From Deltaproteobacteria bacterium (GTDB lineage: Bacteria; Myxococcota_A; UBA9160; UBA6930): a stretch of 64,000 bases of DNA. The translations under genes were made by a program, and so were the position numbers. Positions within the stretch are counted from its first letter, which is position 1. Each line of letters begins with the position of its first letter. The DNA is taken from NCBI GenBank assembly GCA_029261795.1, contig JAJDAP010000019.1:31706-95705 (forward strand), read 5' to 3'. The notes beneath the pieces are model-generated. The model had not been told where the DNA came from. It saw nothing but the letters and a program-made list of their open reading frames with translations, and did no database searches. Shown here one piece after another: positions 17,557 to 25,950 of this stretch.

Positions 17557-18651
17557 ATGTCCCTTCGCTGCGGAATCGTCGGAATGCCCAATGTCGGCAA
17601 GAGCACGTTGTTCAACGCGCTGACCGAGGCCCGGATCGCGGCCGAGAACTACCCTTTCTGCACGATCGAGCCGAACTCGGGCATCGTGCCGGTGCCGGAT
17701 GAACGCCTCGCCGCCCTCGATGCGATCGTGCATTCGAAGCAGGTCATCCCGGCCACGGTCGAGTTCACCGACATCGCCGGCCTGGTGCGAGGCGCATCCA
17801 AGGGGGAGGGCCTGGGCAATCAATTCCTCGGTCACATTCGCGAGACCGCCGCCGTGGTGCACGTCGTGCGCTGCTTCGATGATCCGGACGTTACGCACGT
17901 CGACGAAACGATCGACCCGGTGCGTGACGTCGAGACGATCGAGACCGAACTCGCACTCGCGGATCTCGAAACCGTGGAGAAGCGCCATGAGCGGGCGGCC
18001 CGTGCCGCCAGGGCCGGCAAGGCCGAGGACAAGGCCGAGGCCGCGTTCTTCGAGGCCCTGCTCGCCCACGTCGCGGACGGCAAGCCCGCACGTTCGTTCG
18101 AGGTGCCGGAAATTCACGCGAAGGCGTTTCGCGAGTGCTTCTTGTTGACGGCGAAACCGATCCTGTACGTCGCCAATCTCGATGAGGACGGTCTCGCGAA
18201 CGGTCACGCGCACGTGGATGCCCTCGACGCCTACGCCGCCAAGGTCGGCGCTTCGGTACTGCGAGTCTGCGCGAAGACCGAGATGGACCTGATCGAACTC
18301 GACCCCGACGAGCGTGGTCTCTTCCTCGAAGAACTCGGTCTGGAAGAGCCGGGTCTCAATCGGCTCGTGCGCGCGGCCTATACGCTGTTGGATCTGATCA
18401 CGTTCCTGACCGCTGGCGAGAAGGAAGTGCGCGCCTGGGAGATCTACCGCGGCATGACGGCGCCGCAGGCCGCCGGCACGATCCACACGGATTTCGAGCG
18501 CACCTTCATTCGCGCCGAGATCATCCCGTTCGAGGAATACACGGCGAACGGCGGCGAAGTCGGCGCCAAGGCCGCCGGCAAGATGCGCGTCGAAGGCAAG
18601 GAATACGTGATGCAGGATGGCGACGTGACACATTTTCGGGTCGGTGCATGA
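17557..18651 (+). CDS. ychF: Redox-regulated ATPase YchF (OLA1 family)
   Basis: A 364-residue Obg-like P-loop protein, the usual length. G1 is [14 protein letters not shown] (residues 8-21), G3 is [20 protein letters not shown], and the C-terminal TGS domain includes [16 protein letters not shown] and [16 protein letters not shown]. YchF binds ATP rather than GTP and associates with ribosomes and the proteasome-like machinery in stress responses. ATG 17557 gives the canonical MxLRCGIVG start. The stop overlaps the start of rnhA (ATGA). Confidence 0.96.
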   Translation: MSLRCGIVGMPNVGKSTLFNALTEARIAAENYPFCTIEPNSGIVPVPDERLAALDAIVHSKQVIPATVEFTDIAGLVRGASKGEGLGNQFLGHIRETAAVVHVVRCFDDPDVTHVDETIDPVRDVETIETELALADLETVEKRHERAARAARAGKAEDKAEAAFFEALLAHVADGKPARSFEVPEIHAKAFRECFLLTAKPILYVANLDEDGLANGHAHVDALDAYAAKVGASVLRVCAKTEMDLIELDPDERGLFLEELGLEEPGLNRLVRAAYTLLDLITFLTAGEKEVRAWEIYRGMTAPQAAGTIHTDFERTFIRAEIIPFEEYTANGGEVGAKAAGKMRVEGKEYVMQDGDVTHFRVGA

Positions 18652-19127
18652 ACGCTTCCAACCCGGAGCTGGAGGAGGTCCTCGCCCGCTACAACGCGGG
18701 GCCGAACAGTGGTGTCTTCACCGACGGCTCCTGCGAAGGCAACCCTGGCCCGGGCGGCTGGGGATTCGTCTGGGTCGAGAACGGCGAAATCCTCCTCGAG
18801 CGATCCGGCCATGATCCCGCCACGACCAACAACCGCATGGAACTCCAGGCCTTGATCGAGGCGTTGCGCGCATTGCCGCGCGATGCGGAAGTCACGGTTC
18901 ACTCGGACAGCCAGTTGTGTGTGAACACGGTCAACCAATGGGCCGCCGGTTGGGAACGCCGCGGCTGGAAGCGCAAGGGTGGGCCGATCAAGAACCTCGA
19001 GCAGGTGAAGGAACTCTACGCCCTCGCCGGGGATCGACCGGGTGTGCGCCTCGAATGGATCAAGGCCCACGACGGTTCGCGCTGGAACGAGTACGCCGAC
19101 GTGCTGGCTTCGAGTTGGCTCCGCTAG
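18648..19127 (+). CDS. rnhA: Ribonuclease HI
   Basis: A 159-residue RNase H1 that removes RNA from RNA-DNA hybrids. Catalytic acidic residues are visible: Asp in FTDGSCEGNPGPGGWG, Glu in NNRMELQA, Asp in VHSDSQLCVNTV, and the late WNEYADVLA. The basic handle KRKGGPIKN is present. Translation is coupled to ychF by a 4-bp overlap. Confidence 0.95.
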   Translation: MNASNPELEEVLARYNAGPNSGVFTDGSCEGNPGPGGWGFVWVENGEILLERSGHDPATTNNRMELQALIEALRALPRDAEVTVHSDSQLCVNTVNQWAAGWERRGWKRKGGPIKNLEQVKELYALAGDRPGVRLEWIKAHDGSRWNEYADVLASSWLR

Positions 19128-19158
19128 GCCGCCGCGACAAGCCCGAGGCCAACTGATC

Positions 19159-19785
19159 TCACAGCGCCGCGAGTCGTTCGATCCTGCGAACGCGTCGCTT
19201 CAGCAGCCACGCGTAGAGCGCGGCCTCGGCGATCGGGACGAGGGCATACTCCCATTCGAAACTCGCCGGGAAGCGAATTCCGCTCGCCTCGAGCTGCTCC
19301 GGCGTCAGGTGGAGGCGCAGGAACGTGTGTTGCACCCAGAACAGCGGATTCCAATGGGTCACGGGATGGAGCCACCAGGGCAGGAAGTAGACGCCCAGCG
19401 GGAGCAGGGCGCAGAGACCGACGAGGCCCGAGACCTCGTGGGCACGACCGTTCTTTCCGGGGAAGGCCTCGAAGGCGACACCGACCATGGGAACCACGAC
19501 GGCAGCGGCCGTGCAAGCGATGATGCCGGCGGCGAGTGAGCTCCAGGGAAGGCCGTAGACCCCGGTCACGAGCGCCACGGTGGCGAAGCCGAAGGCGAGG
19601 CCGACGGGTGCGCGGCGCGCCTTGCCCTCGGCGGCCGCCAGGCGTTCGAGCCCGAACGCCACACTGGTCACCGCGATCGCCACGCCCGGTAGCCAGGGCC
19701 CGATGACCAGGGAGCCCGGCTGCAGCCAGCGAAATAACAACGCCCCGAGGGCACCGTAGGCGAGCGCGCGGAACATTCGCTTCAC
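19159..19785 (-). CDS. Polytopic membrane protein of unknown function
   Basis: A 208-residue protein with about six hydrophobic helices, a cytosolic-looking basic tail (LLKRRVRRIERL) and a possible extracytoplasmic loop rich in aromatic residues (PWWLHPVTHWNPLFWVQHTF). I do not recognise the family. GTG 19785 is preceded by AGAGGG and is preferred; ATG 19776 is an alternative. A much longer open frame to 20520 is an artefact of high GC. The gene is divergent from the isomerase-like gene at 19906. Confidence 0.6.
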   Translation of the reverse strand: MKRMFRALAYGALGALLFRWLQPGSLVIGPWLPGVAIAVTSVAFGLERLAAAEGKARRAPVGLAFGFATVALVTGVYGLPWSSLAAGIIACTAAAVVVPMVGVAFEAFPGKNGRAHEVSGLVGLCALLPLGVYFLPWWLHPVTHWNPLFWVQHTFLRLHLTPEQLEASGIRFPASFEWEYALVPIAEAALYAWLLKRRVRRIERLAAL

Positions 19786-19905
19786 TTTGGACCCTCTGCT
19801 GCGTTTGCCTCGCGATCGGAAATTTCGGGCTTCAGTTGCGTCATCGGCGCCCATTGTAGGCGCCGACCCGATACGCTCCAGGGCGGCGACGGCAGGAGGA
19901 GCGAC

Positions 19906-20748
19906 TTGAGCGAACTCGGCCCTGACGATCTGGTACTGCATGCGGGCAGCTGCCAGAACCGGAGTTTCCGCGAACTGTGCGAAACCGCCGTGGCCGGCGG
20001 CTTCCGCGCGGTCACGATCTACCCGACCCACTACCGCGGCGCCCACGCCGAGGGCCTCTCGGACGCCGACCTCCGCCAGATCCTGGCCGACCACGATCTG
20101 GTGGTGGCCGACCTCGACGCCGTGCTCGACTGGATTCCGGGCCAGGAGGTCCCACCGGCCTTCGCTGGCGGCGAGAAGCTCTTCTACGAGATCCAGGATG
20201 CGCTCGGCGGGATCAGCCTCAACCTGGCCTACATGGGCGGGCCCGTGGAGCCCGAACGGGCCGCCGAAGGAATGGCCGGCGTTTGCGAACGCGCGGGCCA
20301 GCGCGGCCTGGTCGTGACACTCGAGTACTTGCCGTGGTCCGGCATCCCCGACGCCGCGAGCGGCTGGGAAATCGTCCAACGGACGGGCTGTGAAAACGCG
20401 ACGCTCATGTTCGACGCCTGGCATACCTTCCGTGGCTCGACCGACGAGGCCCAACTCCGCGCGGTTCCGGGCGAACGCTGGGGAAGCATCCAACTCGACG
20501 ACGCCCCGGCCGAAGCGCAAGCCGACCTCATCGCGGAAACACTCAGCGCCCGACTGCTGCCGGGCGAAGGCGACGCCCCGGTTGCCGAGTGGCTCGGCAT
20601 CCTGCGCGAGAATGGCTGCCGCGTGCCGGTTGGCGTCGAAGTGTTCTCGGCGGAACTCGACGCGCTCTCAGCGAAGGAAGCAGGGCGGCGTCTCGGAGAC
20701 ACGAGCCGCGCGGTCATCGCGCGCGCGAACGAAGCGGCCGTCCGATGA
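19906..20748 (+). CDS. Sugar phosphate isomerase/epimerase-like TIM-barrel protein
   Basis: A 280-residue protein of the xylose-isomerase-like TIM barrel superfamily. It has strand-end motifs such as VTLEYLPWSGIPDA (metal-binding Glu), MFDAWHTFRG (Asp and His) and PVGVEVFS (final Glu). These positions normally bind a divalent metal for isomerisation of a sugar or inosose-type substrate. The TTG start at 19906 has GGAGGAG 5 nt upstream. Its stop overlaps the next GNAT gene (ATGA). Confidence 0.8.
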   Translation: MSELGPDDLVLHAGSCQNRSFRELCETAVAGGFRAVTIYPTHYRGAHAEGLSDADLRQILADHDLVVADLDAVLDWIPGQEVPPAFAGGEKLFYEIQDALGGISLNLAYMGGPVEPERAAEGMAGVCERAGQRGLVVTLEYLPWSGIPDAASGWEIVQRTGCENATLMFDAWHTFRGSTDEAQLRAVPGERWGSIQLDDAPAEAQADLIAETLSARLLPGEGDAPVAEWLGILRENGCRVPVGVEVFSAELDALSAKEAGRRLGDTSRAVIARANEAAVR

Positions 20749-21233
20749 ACGCCACCGTTGCGCAAGCGAACCTCGCGAACCCCTCCGACGGCAAGGCGCT
20801 GCTCGCGGTGCTCGACTCCTATGCGAGCGACCCGATCGGCGGCGGCATCCCGCTCTCGGACGAGGTCAAGGCCCGCCTGATTCCCGAGCTCGCGAAACTG
20901 CCGAACGCACTGCCGCTACTCGCCTTCGATGGCGATGAGCCCATCGGCCTGGCGAATTGCTTCTTCGGCTTCTCGAGCTTCGCGGCACGACCGCTGCTCA
21001 ACGTGCACGATCTCGCGGTCGTCCCTGCCAGGCGGGGACAGGGGATCGGCCGACTACTACTGGCCGAAGCCGAACGTCATGCACGGGAGCGGGGCTGTTG
21101 CCGCCTGACGCTCGAGGTTCAGGAAACGAACGAGCGAGCGCGCGGCCTCTACCGGAGCTTCGGCTTCCAGGATCTGGAAATCGGCAACGATGCGATGCGG
21201 ACGTTCTTCCTGAGCAAGCCGCTCGGCGACTAA
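20745..21233 (+). CDS. GNAT N-acetyltransferase
   Basis: A 162-residue acetyltransferase. Motif A is clear: VHDLAVVPARRGQGIGRLLL (about 85-104), then RLTLEVQETNERARGLYRSFGF, the usual motif B. The substrate is unknown. It is translationally coupled to the upstream isomerase-like gene. Its stop overlaps by 3 bases the stop of the convergent zinc-ribbon gene. Confidence 0.88.
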   Translation: MNATVAQANLANPSDGKALLAVLDSYASDPIGGGIPLSDEVKARLIPELAKLPNALPLLAFDGDEPIGLANCFFGFSSFAARPLLNVHDLAVVPARRGQGIGRLLLAEAERHARERGCCRLTLEVQETNERARGLYRSFGFQDLEIGNDAMRTFFLSKPLGD

Positions 21234-21667
21234 CAATCACCGAGGAAGCTCAGAAACTCCAACGCCACGTAGATCGCGTCCGGCACCTGATCACCTGGGT
21301 GACTCTCGGCCATGTCGGAGACCTTGGCGAGTTCTCGCCGCGACACGAACACGCCCGAACACCCTGCGCAGCGATGGATGGTGCGCTCGCGCAGGCTCCC
21401 GCTCTCGAGCGTGTTCGCCTGGCAGCGCGGGCAGCTTCGAGATTCGAGCCCGGGAACGATCTTGAAGGTCCGATCCACTGAAACCGTGCTGCCGCCGGTG
21501 CTCGCCCGGTAGGCCTCCAACTCGCCCGCGTCGAACCAGGCACCTTCGCAGTTCGAGCAGAGGTCGACGTCAACGCCACCTATTCGATGCTCGGCCAGAA
21601 TGGCCTGGCACTGCGGGCAGATCACACTGCCGGCCCCATCGTCACGCTGCGCCTCCCTGCCTGACAT
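21230..21667 (-). CDS. Zinc-ribbon protein (TFIIB-type zinc finger pair)
   Basis: About 145 residues with two CxxC...CxxC zinc knuckles: CPQC with CSNC followed by EGAWFDAGEL, and CPRC with CAGC followed by SGVFVSRREL. The x-G-x-W/F-F-D-x-G-E-L signature is that of the small TFIIB-like zinc-ribbon family found in many bacteria. The role is unknown. ATG 21667 or 21685 could be the start; both lie inside the 3' end of the upstream nitroreductase gene, so translation is coupled. Confidence 0.8.
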   Translation of the reverse strand: MSGREAQRDDGAGSVICPQCQAILAEHRIGGVDVDLCSNCEGAWFDAGELEAYRASTGGSTVSVDRTFKIVPGLESRSCPRCQANTLESGSLRERTIHRCAGCSGVFVSRRELAKVSDMAESHPGDQVPDAIYVALEFLSFLGDC

Positions 21668-22316
21668 CGGACTCGCGCTCGGCATCGAAGCGGTTCCAGA
21701 AAAGCACCTCGTCGATGGGCTTTCGCGGGGGCGTGCCGTACTTCCCGATCGGCCAGCCGATCGGAATCAACGCCGTCGTCGGGCAACCCTCGGGAAGGCC
21801 CAACCACTCGTCGCACTCCTTCTGGAAGGAGCGGTGCAACGTGGTGAGGCTCGCACCGAGACCGACTGCACGGCAGGCAAGCAGGATGTTCATCACTGCG
21901 GGCATGAGTGCCTGATCCTGCGCCTGACCGCGCCGCGTCCAACCCGCCACGAACAAGTGCACGGGCGCCTCGTGGAGATGCTCGGCCAGGTGGATGGCCG
22001 CGCGCTGCATTTTCTTCTTGCGCTCGGGGAAGTCCGGATCCTTCTCCGCCAGCTCCACGGCGGGTTGGATGTACTTCAAGAAAATAGGGCGATAGCGGTC
22101 GGCCACCCAGCGACGCCGCCCGGGATCGGTCACGGCGATGAACTTCCAGGGTTGCCGATTCCCGCCGCTCGGCGCGAAGGTCCCGGCCTCGCACACCTTG
22201 CGAATCAACGCATCCGGGACCGGGTCCGGCTTCAGCCGTCGGATCGCACGGGTGGTACGGATGGCTTCGAGGAGCGGTACGTCCTCGCCCAGGGTCGCGA
22301 TGTCGATGGCAGTCAT
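21642..22316 (-). CDS. Nitroreductase family protein
   Basis: A 224-residue FMN-dependent enzyme of the NfsB/FRP-like superfamily. The FMN-binding elements are RTTRAIRRLKPDPVPD at the N-terminus, FAPSGGNRQPWKFI (residues 47-60), LACRAVGLGASLTTLH, and a C-terminal PIGWPIGKYG. Likely an NAD(P)H-dependent reductase of nitro- or quinone compounds. The start is divergent from the hydrolase at 22339 with just 22 bases between; a TAGCTT box lies 6 nt before the ATG. Confidence 0.88.
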   Translation of the reverse strand: MTAIDIATLGEDVPLLEAIRTTRAIRRLKPDPVPDALIRKVCEAGTFAPSGGNRQPWKFIAVTDPGRRRWVADRYRPIFLKYIQPAVELAEKDPDFPERKKKMQRAAIHLAEHLHEAPVHLFVAGWTRRGQAQDQALMPAVMNILLACRAVGLGASLTTLHRSFQKECDEWLGLPEGCPTTALIPIGWPIGKYGTPPRKPIDEVLFWNRFDAERESDVRQGGAA

Positions 22317-22338
22317 GGCGGCAAGCTAGACTGGGCGG
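22317..22338. promoter_or_regulatory. Overlapping divergent -10 boxes for two leaderless genes
   Basis: The 10-mer AAGCTAGACT (22323-22332) reads TAGACT on the plus strand, 6 nt before ATG 22339, and TAGCTT on the minus strand, 6 nt before ATG 22316. Neither gene has a Shine-Dalgarno. The two transcripts would start at or next to the start codons, and RNA polymerase can serve only one direction at a time. Confidence 0.5.
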
Positions 22339-23175
22339 ATGGCTGAAGCAAAACGCGTCTCGGTCGGCGAGCTCGACTTCCACTATCACGACGTAGGAAC
22401 CGGCGAGCGCCCGTTCGTGCTCGTCCACGGCTTCACGGGGTCGAGCGACGATTTCGTCGATGCCCTGCCCCGGCTCTCACAGCGCGGCCGGACCGTCGCT
22501 CCGGACAACCGGGGCCACGGCGGCACTTCGAACCCGGGCAGCGGCTACAGCCTCGAAGGCATGGCGGAGGACTTTCGTGGCTTCCTCGATGCCACGGGAA
22601 TCGAGGCCTGCGATCTACTCGGCCATTCGCTCGGCGGCATGATCGCGTTGCGCTTCACGCTGGCACACCCACAACGGGTGCATTCCCTGGTGTTGATGGA
22701 CACGACCTCGCACGCGATCGACGGGGCTTCCACCGCGATGTTCGAGATGGGTGCCAAGCTGATGCGCGAACACGGCGGCGCCGCGCTCGTTGCGGCCATG
22801 CGTGCCGGGATTCCGGCCAGCCGCGACCCCGAAGGCCCGGCGGCCCGCAACATGCTCCGGATGGGCGAAGACGTCTACTGGGGCCGCATCGAGCGCAAGC
22901 TCTCCTCGATGGACCCTGAGGCGTTTCTCGGCCTGGCGCGTGAAATGGCCGAGCAGGAGTCGCTCGATGCCCGGCTGGGCGAGATCCGATGCCCGACGAC
23001 GGTGCTGGTGGGCGAGCGGGACGAGCCTTTCGTAGGGCCATCGAAGGATATGGCCGCCGCGATCCCGGACGCTGAGCTGGCGATCATCTCCGACGCCCAG
23101 CATTCCCCGCAGTTCGAGAACGAACCGATCTGGTTCGAGACGATCGAAGCCCACCTGGACCGTGCCCGCGGCTAG
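22339..23175 (+). CDS. Alpha/beta hydrolase
   Basis: A 278-residue alpha/beta-fold hydrolase with oxyanion-hole HGFTGSS (30-36), nucleophile elbow GHSLGG (Ser97), an acidic residue in VLVGERDEPF and a late His in SDAQHSPQFENEP. This layout is typical for esterases, C-C hydrolases and proline iminopeptidase-like enzymes; the substrate is unknown. Probably transcribed as a leaderless mRNA from the shared divergent promoter. Confidence 0.87.
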   Translation: MAEAKRVSVGELDFHYHDVGTGERPFVLVHGFTGSSDDFVDALPRLSQRGRTVAPDNRGHGGTSNPGSGYSLEGMAEDFRGFLDATGIEACDLLGHSLGGMIALRFTLAHPQRVHSLVLMDTTSHAIDGASTAMFEMGAKLMREHGGAALVAAMRAGIPASRDPEGPAARNMLRMGEDVYWGRIERKLSSMDPEAFLGLAREMAEQESLDARLGEIRCPTTVLVGERDEPFVGPSKDMAAAIPDAELAIISDAQHSPQFENEPIWFETIEAHLDRARG

Positions 23176-23214
23176 CGTTTCCGAGCCGCAGACGCGTTCA
23201 GGTGGATTCGAACG

Positions 23215-24549
23215 CTAGGCGTCCGGCGCCCAATTGCCGTGGAAGCCGAACGGAACGCGCCCCGGAAGCTCGATCACTGCGGCGGGCTCTCCCTGGAAAT
23301 CCTGTGCATTCAGGATCACCACGTCGGCCGCGTTGCGCTTCTTGTCGTGCACGTACGAGAGCAACCAACCGTCGTCCTCGTCGGCGCCCGCGTGGCGCGG
23401 CACGAAGACCGGCTCCTGGAATTGGCGATGCTCGCCTTCGTTGCGCTCGAGGGTCTCGCCGGTCTGGAGATCGTGCTTCAACAAGCCACCGAAGAGGAGG
23501 CCCTCTCCGACGTGGCCGCAGTAGCCGTAGCGATAGGGCTTGCCGATCAGTCGCTCGTCGATGCGCGGGAACTCCTGAGCGCGTTCGTCGAGCCGGCTCT
23601 CCTTCACGGGACCGCCCTCGGGATCGATCAACCAGCGGTCGAGCGTCGGGATGCCGTCGTTCGGCCCGGTCATGTCCGTCGCGAACATCTTCGGATGGCG
23701 CACGACGTCGAGCACCACGCGACCGTCCGAGTCTTCGTAGGAGTTCAGCGGGTGGAACAGGAAGCAGGGATCGACCTCGTGCCAGCTGATATCGGCGGCC
23801 TCGCCGTCACGCGGCAGCAAGCCGACCCGCGTGCCGTAGTCGTCGAACCAGCGGTAGGGAAGCGGGTAGTCCTGCTCGAGCAGCGCCGCATCGAACAGCA
23901 CCGGCATGTCGAAGACGATGAAGTAGTTCTCGGTGAGCGAGCAGTCGTGGACCATGGTCTTGCCGGCCACCGGGATCTCGATGGTCTTGCGAACGCGCCC
24001 GTCGGTGCCGACGACGTTGTACTGCAGCTCGTCGAGCCCCACGTAGTAACCGACCACGTGGAGTTCCCCGGTATCGGGGTCGCGCTTCGGGTGCGCGGAA
24101 AACGGGCCCGGCAGGGTTCCGTCGAAATCGGAAAACGCCACGGTATCGAGTTCATCCGTGAGCTCGACCGGATTCCCGCCGGCTTCTACGATCGCGAAGG
24201 TCTTGCCTGCGTGCGAAATAACATTGGTGTTCGCGGCACCGCCGCCGATCTCGCTGAAGCGGGGGCCCGGCGTCGCCGGCCAGCCCTTCACTTCGCAAAC
24301 CCGGTCGTCGCGTACGAAGCGGCTGCGATAGTGCTCGGCCTTGCCGTCGCGCAACCACAGGCCGTGGACCAGACCATTACCGACGAACCAATGATGGTTC
24401 GGGCCCGGTTCGCTCACCGGGTTGGGGCCGATGCGCATCAGGCGGCCATTCAGCTCGGCCGGAATCTCTCCCTTGACCGGCAGGTCGTGGGCCGTCGTCT
24501 CGTCGGCCACGGGTGCGTAGTTGTCCTCGAGATAGGCGTTGTCGGTCAT
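23215..24549 (-). CDS. Carotenoid cleavage oxygenase (RPE65 family)
   Basis: A 444-residue non-heme iron dioxygenase. The four histidine iron ligands of the family can be placed: His153 (SAHPKRD), His201 (MVHDCS), His266 (LFHPLN) and His437 (GFHGNW). Such enzymes split a C=C bond of carotenoids, stilbenes or related conjugated chains. The upstream TetR gene overlaps its start by 4 bp, so both form one operon. A polyene pathway follows downstream on the chromosome, so a conjugated-chain substrate made nearby is possible but unproven. Confidence 0.9.
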   Translation of the reverse strand: MTDNAYLEDNYAPVADETTAHDLPVKGEIPAELNGRLMRIGPNPVSEPGPNHHWFVGNGLVHGLWLRDGKAEHYRSRFVRDDRVCEVKGWPATPGPRFSEIGGGAANTNVISHAGKTFAIVEAGGNPVELTDELDTVAFSDFDGTLPGPFSAHPKRDPDTGELHVVGYYVGLDELQYNVVGTDGRVRKTIEIPVAGKTMVHDCSLTENYFIVFDMPVLFDAALLEQDYPLPYRWFDDYGTRVGLLPRDGEAADISWHEVDPCFLFHPLNSYEDSDGRVVLDVVRHPKMFATDMTGPNDGIPTLDRWLIDPEGGPVKESRLDERAQEFPRIDERLIGKPYRYGYCGHVGEGLLFGGLLKHDLQTGETLERNEGEHRQFQEPVFVPRHAGADEDDGWLLSYVHDKKRNAADVVILNAQDFQGEPAAVIELPGRVPFGFHGNWAPDA

Positions 24550-25160
24550 CGGTCGTCTCCTTCGAGCGCGTGAATGGGAATGAAGCCCGCCAGGGCGGTA
24601 TCAAGGATGGTTTCGAGCGAAGCGCCGCTCACTGCACCGAGCGCACCTTGCGACCACAGGGTCGCGACGCCGTGAACCAGCGACCAGAGTGCGGCGGCCA
24701 ATGCGCGCGTATCGCACTCGGGTTCGAGGCCGGCGTCCTGGGCCACGCGAACCTGATGGAGGAGTTTGTCGAAGGCAGCGTCCGCATGCTGAGCGAACCC
24801 CGGATGGGCCCGGTCGAGGAGCTCCGGGCGAAACATCAGGGCGAACAAGCCCGGATTGGCGACCGCCTGCTCGACGTAGGCATGGGCGGCGCCGGCCAGC
24901 CGCAGTAGTGGCGAAGAACTGCCCCCGGGTACCTGGGCCGCGGCCTTGTCCATCGATTCCGCCAGGAGCTGGAAGCCGCGGCCGGCGACCTCGGCACGCA
25001 GCGCGGCGAGGCTCGGGAAATGGCGTAGGGGCGCCCCGTGGGAGACGCCGGCCCTCCGCGCGATCTCGCGCAGCGAAAGCCCCTCGATCCCAGACTCGGC
25101 CAGAAGCCCGAGTGCCGTCTGGACGAGGTGCTCGGCGGGGTCGGAGAGGTCACTTGCCAT
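24546..25160 (-). CDS. TetR/AcrR-family regulator
   Basis: A 204-residue repressor-type protein. The N-terminal helix-turn-helix is LSLREIARRAGVSHGAPLRHF (about 28-48); the C-terminal half is a WHG-type ligand-binding domain (ALWSLVHGVATLW). It is cotranscribed with the carotenoid oxygenase. A perfect 11-bp inverted repeat sits directly before the start codon and overlaps a TTGACA box, so negative autoregulation of the pair is expected. There is no Shine-Dalgarno, so the mRNA may be leaderless. Confidence 0.9.
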   Translation of the reverse strand: MASDLSDPAEHLVQTALGLLAESGIEGLSLREIARRAGVSHGAPLRHFPSLAALRAEVAGRGFQLLAESMDKAAAQVPGGSSSPLLRLAGAAHAYVEQAVANPGLFALMFRPELLDRAHPGFAQHADAAFDKLLHQVRVAQDAGLEPECDTRALAAALWSLVHGVATLWSQGALGAVSGASLETILDTALAGFIPIHALEGDDR

Positions 25161-25163
25161 GTA

Positions 25164-25193
25164 GACACTGTCTATTAAAATGTAGACAGTGTC
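25164..25193 (-). promoter_or_regulatory. TetR operator: perfect inverted repeat over the promoter
   Basis: GACACTGTCTA (25164-25174) and TAGACAGTGTC (25183-25193) are perfect inverted repeats with an 8-bp AT-rich spacer (TTAAAATG). On the minus strand TTGACA overlaps the distal arm and TAGACA the proximal arm, 15 bp apart. Binding by the adjacent TetR protein would block its own promoter. Confidence 0.75.
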
Positions 25194-25224
25194 AACAGTT
25201 TTCTTTCCCGGACACCCGGCTGGG

Positions 25225-25950
25225 CTAGATCATGCCCCCGTTCACCGAAATCGCCTGGCCGGTGATGTAGGCGGCTCCCTCTGAGAACAGGAATGCCACG
25301 GTTGCGGCGACCTCGTCGGGCGTCCCGAAACGGCCCAGCGGCACCCGCTTCGCCAGCGCGGCGAGTTTCGGATCTGCACTCATCTCGGTCTCGATCAGCC
25401 CGGGCACCACCGTGTTGACGGTGATCTTCCGCTTGGCGAGTTCCAGCGAGAGCGACTTCGCCGCGGCGATGAGCCCCGCCTTGGAGGCCGCGTAGTTGGT
25501 CTGGCCGCGGTTACCCGAGAGTGCCGAGACCGAGGAGATCACCACGATCCTGCCCCCCGCATGGGCCCGCACCATCGGCATCACCAGGGGGTGGAGGACG
25601 TTGTAGAAGCCGCCCAGGTTGGTTTCGAGAACGCTGTCCCAGGCGTCGCCGGTCATCGCCGGAAAGGCGGCATCCGAATGGATTCCGGCACTGGCGACCA
25701 CGCCCCAGAAGGCGCCGCGCTCGGCGACGGTGGCTTCGAGTTGGCCGCGGGCCTGCTCGCGGTCCGCGACATCGAAGCCGAGCAGCGCGCCCTCTCCCCC
25801 GGCCGCTTCGATTGCCGTGAGCGCCTCCTGCGCCGCGGCCTGCCCCGAGCGGTAATGGAGCGTCAGGTGGAAGCCCGCTCGCGAAAGTTCGAGGGCCGTC
25901 GCGCGGCCGATCCCGCCGCTCGCACCGGTAACCAGGACCCGCCGCGTCAT
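25225..25950 (-). CDS. 3-oxoacyl-ACP reductase (FabG-like, ApeQ role)
   Basis: A 241-residue short-chain dehydrogenase. It has the NADPH motif GASGGIG (9-15), catalytic Ser140, Tyr153 and Lys157 (YAASK), and the C-terminal FabG signature VNGGMI. In an aryl polyene pathway the KR reduces the 3-keto group after each elongation. Its start overlaps the stop of the glycosyltransferase (4 bp), and it is the last gene of the operon 28904 to 25225. Confidence 0.92.
   Translation of the reverse strand: MTRRVLVTGASGGIGRATALELSRAGFHLTLHYRSGQAAAQEALTAIEAAGGEGALLGFDVADREQARGQLEATVAERGAFWGVVASAGIHSDAAFPAMTGDAWDSVLETNLGGFYNVLHPLVMPMVRAHAGGRIVVISSVSALSGNRGQTNYAASKAGLIAAAKSLSLELAKRKITVNTVVPGLIETEMSADPKLAALAKRVPLGRFGTPDEVAATVAFLFSEGAAYITGQAISVNGGMI

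Noticed and set aside
23239..24573. A plus-strand frame of 444 codons exactly opposite the carotenoid oxygenase
   Set aside because: Same-length shadow in GC-rich DNA; the minus-strand product has all four iron-binding histidines.
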